DNA of 64,000 bases, taken from positions 1 to 64,000 of the forward strand of contig JBPOHD010000029.1 of NCBI GenBank assembly GCA_052035955.1, read 5' to 3'. Position 1 is the first letter of the stretch. The number at the start of each line of letters is the position of its first letter. Positions 39,801 through 47,858 of this stretch are shown piece after piece. The stretch is from JAEUNJ01 sp052035955 (GTDB lineage Bacteria > Pseudomonadota > Gammaproteobacteria > Burkholderiales > Rhodocyclaceae). Both the position numbers and the translations under genes were made by a program. The notes under the pieces were generated by a model that saw only the letters and a program-made list of their open reading frames with translations, did no database searches and was not told the DNA's origin.

Positions 39801-42537
39801 CGGCGGCCTCCGGCGCCGCACCTCCGCCGGCCAGGCGCACCAGGGCCAGTTCCAGGGCATGGGCAAGGGTATGCAGGGGTTCGAAGCCGACGGTCGCCGA
39901 GGTACTGGCGAGGGTATGGGCGGCGCGAATCCTTTCCTGCGTCGGAACGGCCGTGCCTTCCTCACGCTCGAGGACGGCCAGGTGTCCCTGGGCTTCGTCC
40001 AGGTACATCTGGAACAAGGGCGCGGAAAGGACCGTCGCGCCGATCGCCACTTCGGCGGGCGGAGCGACCGGAGCCGGCGCCTCCACCGTCACTTCCGGGG
40101 CTACCGCAGCCGCGTCGGGAATCTCCTCGACCTGGTCGCCCTTCTTGAGTTGTTCGCACAGGGCCACCAGTTCCGTCGAGTCCCGGTGGGTACCGCCGCC
40201 GGCTTCCATCTGGGCGACCCACTCGACGAACAGGTCGTGGGCGCGCTGGACCATGTCGTGCAGGGGCGGCGTCGCATCCAGCTCCATCTGCAGCCATCGG
40301 TTGAGGACCTGCTCGACGGACCAGGCGGTCTCCCCGAGTTCGCCGAGGCCGACCATGCGGCCGCTGCCCTTGAGGGTGTGGAAGCCGCGCCGGATCACCG
40401 TCAGGGTTTCCCGGTCGTGGGGCGCCGCCCGGGACTCGGGCAGGGCCGCGGCAATGTTGCCCAGGACCTCGTGGGCCTCCTCGATGAAGATGGCCAGCAG
40501 TTCCGCGTCGATCTCGGCGCTGCTGGCATCCACCAGCCGCGCCGCCTCCGGCGAAGGGGCGACGGCGGCCGGCATCCCGGCGGCCACCGAGGCAAGCGTT
40601 TCCATCGCCGCCTCGATGCGTCCGGCGGCCGCTTCGGCCGGTGCGGTCTCCAGGGAAGCCACCGCCTGCAGGGCGACAGCGGCCTGGCGCTCCAGGTCCG
40701 CATCCGCCACCAGGCTGGCATCCTCGCGCAGGGTCTCCAGGTTCTGCTTCAGCTCGTCCCGGAGGGCCTCGTCCTCGGGCGCCTCGCGCAGCGCCTCGGC
40801 CAGCGCCTGGGTCTCCTTGGCCGTCTGCGCCATCTGGGTTTCGACGCTGGGCGCAGCTTCCTCTTCCTCGGCCGGGGGCTTGGGCGCCGGATTCAGGATC
40901 GAATCCAGGTCGGCCGGACCGTGCTGCAGGGCCTCGATGAAGAAACCCAGGGCGGAGAGCTTGTCCGCCACCTCCTCGAAATCGGCCTGCCGGGCTTCGT
41001 AGCTCGGTCGCGCGAACTCGGCGATCTTCGCGCCGCATTCGCGCAACACGTCGCCCGCCCGTGCCTCGCCGAGGATGGCCAGGGCGCCATCCACCTGTTT
41101 GAGGGGCTTGGCCAGGACCTCGAGTTCTGGTGCCCGGGCCGGGTTGCGGAAGAAACCGTCCAGGGTCTGTTCGATCTGCGCCAGGTTGGTGAGGATCTCC
41201 CGCGCCACCTGGCTCATCAGCAGCCGTTCCTGGGCCCGCTGGGCGATCTCGTCCAGGTGCGGCACCGCCATCGCGGCAAGGGTTTCCCCCTTCAGCAGCG
41301 CGTTCAGGCGTCCGGTCACCACATCGACCTGGCGCGCGAACTCGACGCCCAGCTTGTTCGGGTTGTCCAGCGCATGCTCGACCAGCAGGAGGGCCGTCGC
41401 CACCTCCAGGGCCACGGACTCGTTGTGCGCCAGGGGGTCCTTGCGCAGCATGTTGGCGACGGAGGAGACGCCGGCCACCAGGCGGGAGAGGTCCACCTGC
41501 CCCAGTTTCTGCGCCTGCTCGGCCAGGGCCGCGCTGCGTTCGTGGAATTGGGGCAGCGCAATCGCCGTGCCTGCGGAGAATCGATTCCAATCCTCCTTGG
41601 TCTGGGCCAGGAGCTCGCGCAGGGGCCGCAGGGAGGCGATGGCGAGGTCCGGCTCGCCGACCGAGGGCATGAGGTCCCCCAGGCGATAGGCCGCACGCAC
41701 GCAATCGATCTGATCGCCGGCCGCCGTGGATACCGCGACCTGATAGAGGACATCGCGCATCAGTCGTTCGGCGACGCTGCGGGAGCCCTCGATCAGCTTG
41801 CGCATCTGGATGTCGATGCGGGCGCAAAGGCGCCGCGTCGATGCCTCGGTCGCGACGCCTCCGCTGGTCAGTGCGTCGATGAATGCGAGGGTCGCCCACC
41901 AGAAGGCCCGCGCCGCGGGCAGGCTTTGGGTCGCCTCGATGGCACCGACGGCCCGGCGCATCGCCGGCAGCCCGGCCGGGTCGCCGCGCAGCCATTGCAG
42001 CAACCCGCGCTCGAAGTCGAAGCGATAGGCGCGCAACTTGACGGCCAGCGCCTCGCCGCCGGGGCTTTCCGGTTCGCGTTCGCGCTTCGGCGGCCGCAGG
42101 CTCAGGTCGGGGAAGAAAAGGTCGGTGGCGGCAGCCTTGCCGTCGCCGCGGGCTTCGACGAGCCTGGCATAAGAAGGGTAGAGCCGCAGGGCCTGGTCCG
42201 GATCGCCGGCCAGCAGGTCGTCCAGGTAACGCCGCACGGCCTGCAGGCCTTCCTGGGCGGCGGCGCCCAGCTCCGGGGAATAGCCGACCGCCCCGCGCTC
42301 GACCGCGCCGAGGAGTTGCTCCAGGGCTTCGGAGAAATGGGTGATGCCTTCCAGGCCGACGATGGCCAGCGCCCCGTGGGCCTGGTGCAGGTGGGTCTGG
42401 GCAAACTTGAGTTGGGACTCCTCGGCCGGATTCGCCTCGTAGGACCGCAGGGCCTCGGCCGCCCGTTCGAGCGCGAGGTCGATCTCTCCCTTGACCCAGG
42501 TCAGGGGACCGATGTCGAGTTCGGCGGCGGCGCTCAT
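36799..42537 (-). CDS. pilL: Hybrid histidine kinase of the type IV pilus Chp system (ChpA/PilL)
   Basis: A very large CheA-type protein of 1912 residues. An N-terminal HPt-like/FimL-like region holds His54. Three HPt modules follow with His720 (HTLKGSGR), His874 (HTLASTSA, degenerate after the His) and His1170 (HTLKGSAR), linked by long Pro/Ala/Glu-rich stretches. Then come the dimerisation and HATPase domains (N-box Asn1499 in LLRNAIAHGLE, G-box GRGVGMDVVRS), a CheW-like domain and a C-terminal receiver with phospho-acceptor Asp1841 (MLVDIEMPRMDG). It reads signals from PilJ through PilI and phosphorylates PilG and PilH to control pilus extension and retraction. ATG 42537 starts the conserved sequence. 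It closes the operon. Confidence 0.95.
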   Translation of the reverse strand: MSAAAELDIGPLTWVKGEIDLALERAAEALRSYEANPAEESQLKFAQTHLHQAHGALAIVGLEGITHFSEALEQLLGAVERGAVGYSPELGAAAQEGLQAVRRYLDDLLAGDPDQALRLYPSYARLVEARGDGKAAATDLFFPDLSLRPPKREREPESPGGEALAVKLRAYRFDFERGLLQWLRGDPAGLPAMRRAVGAIEATQSLPAARAFWWATLAFIDALTSGGVATEASTRRLCARIDIQMRKLIEGSRSVAERLMRDVLYQVAVSTAAGDQIDCVRAAYRLGDLMPSVGEPDLAIASLRPLRELLAQTKEDWNRFSAGTAIALPQFHERSAALAEQAQKLGQVDLSRLVAGVSSVANMLRKDPLAHNESVALEVATALLLVEHALDNPNKLGVEFARQVDVVTGRLNALLKGETLAAMAVPHLDEIAQRAQERLLMSQVAREILTNLAQIEQTLDGFFRNPARAPELEVLAKPLKQVDGALAILGEARAGDVLRECGAKIAEFARPSYEARQADFEEVADKLSALGFFIEALQHGPADLDSILNPAPKPPAEEEEAAPSVETQMAQTAKETQALAEALREAPEDEALRDELKQNLETLREDASLVADADLERQAAVALQAVASLETAPAEAAAGRIEAAMETLASVAAGMPAAVAPSPEAARLVDASSAEIDAELLAIFIEEAHEVLGNIAAALPESRAAPHDRETLTVIRRGFHTLKGSGRMVGLGELGETAWSVEQVLNRWLQMELDATPPLHDMVQRAHDLFVEWVAQMEAGGGTHRDSTELVALCEQLKKGDQVEEIPDAAAVAPEVTVEAPAPVAPPAEVAIGATVLSAPLFQMYLDEAQGHLAVLEREEGTAVPTQERIRAAHTLASTSATVGFEPLHTLAHALELALVRLAGGGAAPEAADAQVLADAREALTGMAAELTALEVPTPNPSLVESLARVAVAVEPTTPPPEPVPEFEAIVLDEPATGTPSPAPVPAGETETIDIALPDGSSGLDMDMDLAGPPGEDALTIDFAEPVEPAATDAIAVQAEPVPDEAGGPGEPVAEPEWVLDLAAAPEEAVPGLPSDDGSALPGFAECGAEPVAELPIEPPAPVAVESPPVSAPAEDRRHLRLKDDLDPQLVPLFLEEAQDLMVEISGGLRDWHGGLDALEVPNRLKRLLHTLKGSARMAGAMGIGELIHSMETRIEQAQATGPIADAFLDELEASFDRASFLVDRIRQGDSTAADEPPPPSVASDERPTPVPAAPEPVAEMLPVAAVEPAPPAPAPAVPPALAAGFAAFAPEAAVDAAEAEQAAARAVLRVRADLVDRLANEAGEMAIARARIEGEMRALKGSLLELTENVFRLRGQLREIEIQAESQMQSRQAAAAEQSREFDPLEFDRFTRFQELTRMMAESVNDVTTVQHNLLRNLDHADAAIAAQARLNRELSQGLMGVRMVPFNSLADRLHRVVRQTAKEMRRRANLDVRGGQTELDRSVLEKITGPLEHLLRNAIAHGLEAPSDRQAAGKPEIGEIVLQVSQAGNEISIELGDDGRGLDFARIRQRAIERGLLTEAEAEEEARLTQVIFLPGFSTAEALTATAGRGVGMDVVRSETAALGGRIETQSEAGRGTRFRIYLPLTLAVTQAVLVRSGNRTYALSSTMVEQVQELKPEAIEKIRAAGFAEWLGNHYAYHYLPQLLGDAAAHPQPLRRHWLLLVRAGGQRVAMEVDALTGNQEVVVKNIGPQLARVVGIVGATVLGDGEVALIINPVALAGRASRTPTTGDAAAPALPAPTAVSEPAAVPVVMVVDDSLTVRKITGRLLAREGYQVITAKDGVDALEQTMDIVPAVMLVDIEMPRMDGFDLTRNVRADARLKGVPIIMITSRIADKHRNYAREIGVDHYLGKPYDEDELLRLIAGYVKPAS

Positions 42538-42565
42538 GGCTGCTCTGCGGTCGGCAAGGGACGGT

Positions 42566-44638
42566 TCAGACCTTGAAGCCGGCAACCGAACCCTTCAGTT
42601 CGACGGCGAGTTCGGCCAGCTCGCCGATCGATACCGCGGTCTGTTGCGTACCGCGGGTCGTCTGCTCGGTGACCTGCAGGATGCCCTGCATGTTCTCCGC
42701 CACCTGGGTGGCGACCTGGGCCTGGCTCTGGGTATCGGTGGCGATCGATTCGATCAGCTGGGCGAGGTTCGTCGTCACCGCGGAGATCTCGGTCAGGGCC
42801 TGGCCGGCGGCATCCGACAGCTTGGCCCCCTCGACCACGCCCTGGGTCGAGTATTCCATGGCCGAAACGGCATCCTGGGTGTCGGTCTGAATCGTCTTCA
42901 CGATCGCCGCGATCTGCTTCGTCGCCTCGGCCGAACGCTCGGCCAGGCGCTGCACTTCCTCGGCCACCACCGTGAAGCCGCGGCCCGCCTCGCCGGCCGA
43001 AGCGGCCTGGATCGCGGCGTTGAGGGCCAGCACGTTGGTCTGCTCGGTAATGTCGGAAATCAGTTCGACGATCTCGCCGATCTCCTGGGAGGATTCGCCC
43101 AGGCGCTTGATCCGTTTCGATGTCTCCTGGATCTGGCCACGAATCTCGTTCATGCCCTTGATCGAGTTCTCCACCGCGTCGGTACCCTTGCGCGCCGCAT
43201 CGAGGGACTGGCGGGCAACGCGGGCGGACTCGGAGGCGTTGTTCGAGACGCCGTTCATGGATTGCGCCATGGAGAGGACGGCCGTGCCCGCCGCCTGGAT
43301 TTCGCGGGATTGCTTCTGGGTCGCGTCGAGGAGCTCGTTCGAGGTCTTCTGCGCCTCGTTGGAGGCGTGGGCCACGCGGCCGGCGGCATCGTTGATCCGC
43401 CGCACAAGCACGCCCAGTTCCTCGATCGTGTAATTCACGGAGTCGGCGATGGCTCCCGTCACGTCCTCGGTCACGGTGGCACGCACCGTCAAGTCGCCGT
43501 CGGCCAGGTCGCCCATCTCGTTCATGAGGCGGAGAATCGCTTCCTGGGTCGCATCCTTCGACGCTTCCGCTTCACGGCGCTGGTGTTCCGCCTCTTCGCG
43601 CCGCAGCGCGGCATCGTCGTTGAAGACCTTGATCATGAGGGCCAGCGTGGCAACGGCCAGCAAGGCGAAGAAGGTGATGGCAAGGGCGCCGACGCCGGTT
43701 CCCGAAACCTCCTCGTTGTAGGCCGCACCGAGTTTTTCGGCCGCATCCACCAGCGCCTTGTTGCCCTTGAGCAACTGCACCCCACCCTGGCGGGCGAGGG
43801 CAAGCGCCTTCGCCTGGGCGGCGTCGGCAGGCACCGTCGCCTGGATCGCCTGCAGCGCTTTCAGGCCCTCTGCCAGGCCATTGTCGTTTTTCGGGGCCAG
43901 TTCGACCGCGGCGGCCAGGTCCCTCGACAACTGGGCCAGGGAGGCCTCCTCGAGGACCGGTACCGCGTTCATCTGGGCTGCGACCCGCAGGATGCGCTCG
44001 ACGAGGATCGGCATCCGCCCGCCGGCGGCGTCCGCCAGCTCGGTCAGCTTGCCGCCCCGGCTCGCCGCCTCCTGGGCCAGCCGGCCGATGGCGGCGAGCC
44101 CCTTCTCCTGGGTCACCAGCTGAACCACCAGCTTGTCCTGCCGATCCCATTCGGCGCGCAGTGGATCGAGAACCGGACGCAAGGCATCGGGAGTCGGCCG
44201 CAACTTGAGATCCTCGAAATCGCCGCCGTCGCTGACCCGCTCGAGCAGGATGGTCATCCGGTTCCGGGTCTCCCGCAGTTCCACGAACGAGGCCGCATTG
44301 CCGACCATGGCCCCCTGGACCACCTTGCCCACCTGCTGGGCCAGGGTTCGCATCTGGCCCGAGGCATTGAGCAGGCCCGCATTCTGCGCCGCCTGGCGGC
44401 TATCCACGAACAGCACGAAACCGGCGATGGCGATGGACAACAGGAACAGGGCGCCGAGGATCTGCAGCTGCAGGTCGAGGGAATAGCGCCCGAGCAGCGG
44501 CAAGGGCGTGCGGCCTCGCATCGCGGACCCGGCGGCCGATTCCATGATGGTCGTCGAACCCTGGGTGGGCATGAAACCGCCGCCACTACCGCCCTTTCCG
44601 AAGGGAAGCTTGAAGGGAAGCTTGAAGGCCATTTGCAT
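42566..44638 (-). CDS. pilJ: Type IV pilus chemoreceptor PilJ
   Basis: A 690-residue methyl-accepting protein. Membrane helix 1 is LQILGALFLLSIAIAGFVLF (about 52-71). The periplasmic PilJ-type sensor with two four-helix modules runs to about residue 310. Helix 2 lies around ALAITFFALLAVATLAL, then HAMP and the signalling hairpin with DITEQTNVLALNAAIQAA and GRGFTVVAEEVQRLAERS. It senses surface contact or pilus subunits in Pseudomonas. It sits between pilI and chpA, 20 and 28 bp away. Confidence 0.96.
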   Translation of the reverse strand: MQMAFKLPFKLPFGKGGSGGGFMPTQGSTTIMESAAGSAMRGRTPLPLLGRYSLDLQLQILGALFLLSIAIAGFVLFVDSRQAAQNAGLLNASGQMRTLAQQVGKVVQGAMVGNAASFVELRETRNRMTILLERVSDGGDFEDLKLRPTPDALRPVLDPLRAEWDRQDKLVVQLVTQEKGLAAIGRLAQEAASRGGKLTELADAAGGRMPILVERILRVAAQMNAVPVLEEASLAQLSRDLAAAVELAPKNDNGLAEGLKALQAIQATVPADAAQAKALALARQGGVQLLKGNKALVDAAEKLGAAYNEEVSGTGVGALAITFFALLAVATLALMIKVFNDDAALRREEAEHQRREAEASKDATQEAILRLMNEMGDLADGDLTVRATVTEDVTGAIADSVNYTIEELGVLVRRINDAAGRVAHASNEAQKTSNELLDATQKQSREIQAAGTAVLSMAQSMNGVSNNASESARVARQSLDAARKGTDAVENSIKGMNEIRGQIQETSKRIKRLGESSQEIGEIVELISDITEQTNVLALNAAIQAASAGEAGRGFTVVAEEVQRLAERSAEATKQIAAIVKTIQTDTQDAVSAMEYSTQGVVEGAKLSDAAGQALTEISAVTTNLAQLIESIATDTQSQAQVATQVAENMQGILQVTEQTTRGTQQTAVSIGELAELAVELKGSVAGFKV

Positions 44639-44657
44639 TACTCCCGTCTAGGTGGCG

Positions 44658-45173
44658 TCACAGGCCAATGTCGAGAAACTCGGTGTGGGTCAGCAGCGGA
44701 CGCAGGCGCAGATGGCTCCAGCGTCGACCCTGGGGGTCCAGGTAGCGGCCGGCGATCCAGGGCCGGCCCTGGGGCAGTTCGCCCGGCTCGACCTCCAGTC
44801 CGATCGGCGAACGCAGGCCGAGGGTGCGGGTGACCAGCAGGGCGCTGTTGATGCCGTGGCGGGCATGGGCCAGCACCAACCGGGCATCGGTGTTGCGCGG
44901 GGTCAGCTCGCCCCCCTGGAAGGCCGAAAAATCGACCACGCTGTAGAGGGTTCCGCGAATGTTGGCAACGCCCGCGAACCAGTGCCGGGTGAGGGGGACC
45001 GAGACCAGCGGCGGCAGGGGCACGACCTCGCTGGAATCGGCCAGGTCGAGAAGCCAGAGCTCGTGGCCCGATTCGACACCCAGCAGCGCCTGGGACACCT
45101 CGCCCCGGGCCGCGGAGGTGAGGCGCGCCGCCAGGCTCTCCTGGAATTCCCGCAGGCTGATCCGTTTGGCCAT
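44658..45173 (-). CDS. pilI: CheW-like adaptor PilI
   Basis: A 171-residue CheW-domain protein linking PilJ to ChpA. The segments LTRHWFAGVANIRGTLYSVVDF and RYLDPQGRRWSHLRL are CheW-like; the N-terminal 30 residues (ISLREFQESLAARL) match PilI rather than CheW. It starts at ATG 45173, 18 bp after pilH, and is followed by pilJ. Confidence 0.92.
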   Translation of the reverse strand: MAKRISLREFQESLAARLTSAARGEVSQALLGVESGHELWLLDLADSSEVVPLPPLVSVPLTRHWFAGVANIRGTLYSVVDFSAFQGGELTPRNTDARLVLAHARHGINSALLVTRTLGLRSPIGLEVEPGELPQGRPWIAGRYLDPQGRRWSHLRLRPLLTHTEFLDIGL

Positions 45174-45191
45174 CTAGGTCGGGTCCGGCGA

Positions 45192-45557
45192 TCAGCCGAA
45201 GGCCTTTATCTTGGCGAGCAGCACTTCGTGATCCAGCGGCTTGACCAGGTAGTCGTGGGCGCCCTGGCGCATACCCCAGATCTTGTCCGTTTCCTGGTTC
45301 TTGCTGGTGCACATGATGATCGGGATGTCCCGCGTCGCCTCGTCCCGGGTCAGGGTTCGCGTCGCCTGGTAGCCGTTCATGCCGGGCATCACGACATCCA
45401 TGAGGATGAGGTCCGGATGCTCCTGTTTGGCCAGTGCGATGCCCTGCTCCCCCGAATCGGCGGAGAGGACGTGGAAGCCGCTCTTGGCCAGGAGATCGGT
45501 GAGCACGTGGCGCTCGGTGGGCGAGTCGTCGACGACGAGGATTTTCTTGATGGGCAT
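45192..45557 (-). CDS. pilH: Response regulator PilH
   Basis: A 121-residue stand-alone receiver domain with acidic pocket VVDDSP, phospho-Asp in LILMDVVMPGMNG (about residue 52), Thr/Ser switch MCTSKN and Lys in DYLVKPLD. In Pseudomonas, PilH promotes pilus retraction or lowers PilG signalling. ATG 45557, 16 bp after pilG. Confidence 0.95.
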   Translation of the reverse strand: MPIKKILVVDDSPTERHVLTDLLAKSGFHVLSADSGEQGIALAKQEHPDLILMDVVMPGMNGYQATRTLTRDEATRDIPIIMCTSKNQETDKIWGMRQGAHDYLVKPLDHEVLLAKIKAFG

Positions 45558-45573
45558 GGCGCGATTCCCGTAA

Positions 45574-45972
45574 TCAGCCGCCGCGCCTGGCCATGTGCGC
45601 GGCCACGGTCTTCAGCAGGCTGTCCTTGGTGAAAGGCTTGGTCAGGTATTCGTCGGAGCCGACCATGCGCCCCCTGGCGCGGTCGAACAGGCCGTCCTTG
45701 GAGGAAAGCATGATCACGGGGGTGGAGGCGAAGCGACTGTTCTTCTTGATCAGCGCGCAGGTCGGGTAACCGTCGAGCCGCGGCATCATGATGTCCACGA
45801 ATATGATGTCGGGCTGGTGGTCGGCGATCTTGGCCAGGGCATCGAAGCCATCCTCGGCAAGCACCACCGTGCATCCGGATTGCATGAGGAAGATCTCCGC
45901 GCTCTTGCGGATGGTGTTCGAATCATCGATCACCATCACCTTGACGCCCGCAAGACTGGCCGCTTCCGTCAC
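45574..45972 (-). CDS. pilG: Response regulator PilG
   Basis: A 132-residue receiver with acidic pocket VIDDSNTIRKSAEIFL, phospho-Asp in IIFVDIMMPRLDG (about residue 58), switch residue MLSSKDG and Lys in EYLTKPFT. PilG promotes pilus extension in Pseudomonas. The start is a GTG at 45972; a promoter about 35 bp upstream drives it and presumably the whole operon. Rubredoxin lies upstream in the same direction. Confidence 0.95.
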   Translation of the reverse strand: MTEAASLAGVKVMVIDDSNTIRKSAEIFLMQSGCTVVLAEDGFDALAKIADHQPDIIFVDIMMPRLDGYPTCALIKKNSRFASTPVIMLSSKDGLFDRARGRMVGSDEYLTKPFTKDSLLKTVAAHMARRGG

Positions 45973-46007
45973 CCCGGAATTCCCCCACTATTGATCATTT
46001 CATCCGT

Positions 46008-46035
46008 ACTATACCCCAAATTGTTTTGGGGACAA
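46008..46035 (-). promoter_or_regulatory. Promoter of the pilGHIJ-chpA operon with a palindromic spacer
   Basis: Read on the minus strand, TTGTCC (-35) is separated by 16 bp from TATAGT (-10). The spacer contains a dyad, CCCCAAA-ACAA-TTTGGGG, covering most of the space between the boxes, where a repressor or spacer-reading activator could bind. The -10 lies about 36 bp before the pilG GTG. Confidence 0.6.
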
Positions 46036-46088
46036 TATGTTGCGACTGCTTGCTGAGGCGCTTTCGAGATGAATTCCGCAGGCCGCGA

Positions 46089-46277
46089 TCAAAGCACGAC
46101 CATCTCGAAATCCTCCTTCCGGGCACCGCACTCGGGGCAGGTCCAGTTCGGCGGGACATCCTCCCACCGGGTTCCCGGCGCGATGCCCTCGTCGGGAATT
46201 CCGGCGCTCTCGTCATAGATGAAGCCGCAGATGAGGCACATCCAGGTCCGGGTGGCGAGGGCGGCGGCGACGGTCAT
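46089..46277 (-). CDS. Rubredoxin
   Basis: A 62-residue iron protein with two CxxC pairs, MCLICGFIYD and WTCPECGARK, that hold one Fe. The rest (GIAPGTRWEDVPPNW, KEDFEMV) is classical rubredoxin. It carries single electrons in the cytoplasm, for example to detoxify oxygen species. The ATG at 46277 adds about 11 residues before the usual RTWMC start; no nearer ATG is available before the Cys except MCLIC itself. It is divergent from thiD, 70 bp away. Confidence 0.93.
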   Translation of the reverse strand: MTVAAALATRTWMCLICGFIYDESAGIPDEGIAPGTRWEDVPPNWTCPECGARKEDFEMVVL

Positions 46278-46347
46278 GGCAGGCGGTCTGGGATAGAATC
46301 GGCGCATCTTACCGCTTCGCGCAGGCCTCCGCGCAGCCCCCCAGCCC

Positions 46348-47226
46348 ATGGCCCAGGCCGATCCCGTTCCGCCCATCGTCCTCTGTTTCGCCGCCTCGGA
46401 CCCGACGGGCGGGGCCGGAATCCAGGCCGACATCCTGACCCTCGCCAGCCTCGGCTGTCATCCCCTGTCGGTCATCACGGCCATCACCGTCCAGGACACC
46501 GTCGGTGTCGAGGGCGTGCTGCCCATCGACGCCGGATGGATCGCCGACCAGGCGCGGGCAGTACTGGAGGACATGCCGGTGGCTGCCTTCAAGCTCGGGC
46601 TGGCCGGCAGCCCTGAAGCCATCGCGGCGATCGCCGAAATCGTGTCCGACTACCCTGACATTCCCCTCGTCGTGGACCCGGTCCTCGCCTCGGGGCGCGG
46701 CGACAGCCTGGCCAACGACGAGGTCATCGACGCCCTCGTCCAGATGCTCCTTCCCCAGACCACCCTGTTGACGCCCAACAGCCTGGAGGCGCGTCGCCTC
46801 GCGCAGAACGACGAGGACGACGATGCCGACGACCTGCCCCTCGCCGAATGCGCCCGTCGCCTGATCGACGCCGGCTGCGCCCACGTCCTGGTCACCGGCA
46901 CCCACGAGAACACTCCCCAGGTGGTCAATACCCTGTACGGGCCACGGGGGCCCATGCGCTCGGATCGCTGGGACAGGCTTCCGGGCAGCTACCATGGTTC
47001 CGGTTGCACCCTGGCCTCGGCCGTCGCCGCCCACCTGGCGTGGGGAATGGAACTCCCCGAGGCGGTTCGCCAGGCCCAGGAATTCACCTGGCACGCCCTG
47101 GCCGGCGGCTTCCGGGCCGGCATGGGACAGCACATTCCGGACCGGTTCTTCTGGGCCCGCGAAGGGGACGAGGATGCGGAGGACCGGCAGGAGGATGGCA
47201 GCGACGGCCAGGAGCCAGGTCCGTGA
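46348..47226 (+). CDS. thiD: Hydroxymethylpyrimidine/phosphomethylpyrimidine kinase
   Basis: A 292-residue ribokinase-fold enzyme that phosphorylates HMP and HMP-P for thiamine synthesis. Motifs: SDPTGGAGIQADI at the substrate site, VVDPVLASGRGDSL, LLTPNSLEARRL and the anion-hole GSYHGSGCTLASAVAAHLA with catalytic Asp replaced in position by the usual SGCT-region acid neighbour. The C-terminus has an acidic tail (EGDEDAEDRQEDGSDGQ) beyond the fold. Its stop overlaps the thiE GTG (GTGA). Confidence 0.93.
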   Translation: MAQADPVPPIVLCFAASDPTGGAGIQADILTLASLGCHPLSVITAITVQDTVGVEGVLPIDAGWIADQARAVLEDMPVAAFKLGLAGSPEAIAAIAEIVSDYPDIPLVVDPVLASGRGDSLANDEVIDALVQMLLPQTTLLTPNSLEARRLAQNDEDDDADDLPLAECARRLIDAGCAHVLVTGTHENTPQVVNTLYGPRGPMRSDRWDRLPGSYHGSGCTLASAVAAHLAWGMELPEAVRQAQEFTWHALAGGFRAGMGQHIPDRFFWAREGDEDAEDRQEDGSDGQEPGP

Positions 47227-47858
47227 CGGCGGCGGAGGGCTTGCGTGGCCTCTACGCCATCACACCGCCGGACAACCTGCTTCCCCGCCTGTCGGCCATG
47301 GTGAGCATGGCGCTGGACGGCGGCGTCCGCCTGGTCCAGTACCGCAACGATTTCGCCCCTCCCCCCCTGCGCCGCGCCCAGGCCGCCGAGATGGTGAGGA
47401 TCTGCCGCGCCGCCGGCGCCCGGCTGATCGTCGCCGATGACGTGGGTTTGACCCTGGAGGTCGGCGCCGACGGCGTCCACCTTGGCCGCGGCGACGGCGA
47501 TCCGGCGGCCGCCCGGCAGGTCCTGGGTCCGGGACGGATCCTGGGCGTTTCCTGTTACGACGACCTGGCCCGGGCGGCGAGCGCCACCGCCGCCGGCGCC
47601 GATTACCTGGCCGTCGGCAGCGTCTTCGCCTCGGCCACCAAACCCGATGCCACCCGCGCCTCCCTGCAGACCGTGGCCGAGGCCAAACGCCGATTCGCCG
47701 TTCCCGTCGCGGCCGCCGGCGGCATCACCCTGCAGAATGTGCAGCAGGTCCTGGCAGCCGGCGCCGACATGGTCGCCGTGGTCACGGACCTGTTCGACAC
47801 CATGGACATCCGCGGCCGTGCGGCTGCCTACGGCAAACTCTTCGAGGAACCCCAGTGA
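47223..47858 (+). CDS. thiE: Thiamine-phosphate synthase
   Basis: Couples HMP-PP with the thiazole phosphate to form thiamine phosphate. The 211 residues show the TIM-barrel family blocks GLYAITPP, GGVRLVQYRN, LIVADDVGLTLEVGADGVHLG (with the DVGL/ADGVHLG substrate motif), YLAVGSVFASATKPDA and AAGGIT. The start GTG 47223 overlaps the thiD stop and the stop overlaps the hemL GTG, so thiD-thiE-hemL are coupled. Confidence 0.95.
   Translation: MTAAEGLRGLYAITPPDNLLPRLSAMVSMALDGGVRLVQYRNDFAPPPLRRAQAAEMVRICRAAGARLIVADDVGLTLEVGADGVHLGRGDGDPAAARQVLGPGRILGVSCYDDLARAASATAAGADYLAVGSVFASATKPDATRASLQTVAEAKRRFAVPVAAAGGITLQNVQQVLAAGADMVAVVTDLFDTMDIRGRAAAYGKLFEEPQ

Noticed and set aside
36871..42576. Plus-strand open frame of about 1900 codons
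   Set aside because: It is the antisense of chpA. The GC-rich codon bias of chpA removes stops on the other strand; the translation is Gly/Arg/His-rich with no family sequence.
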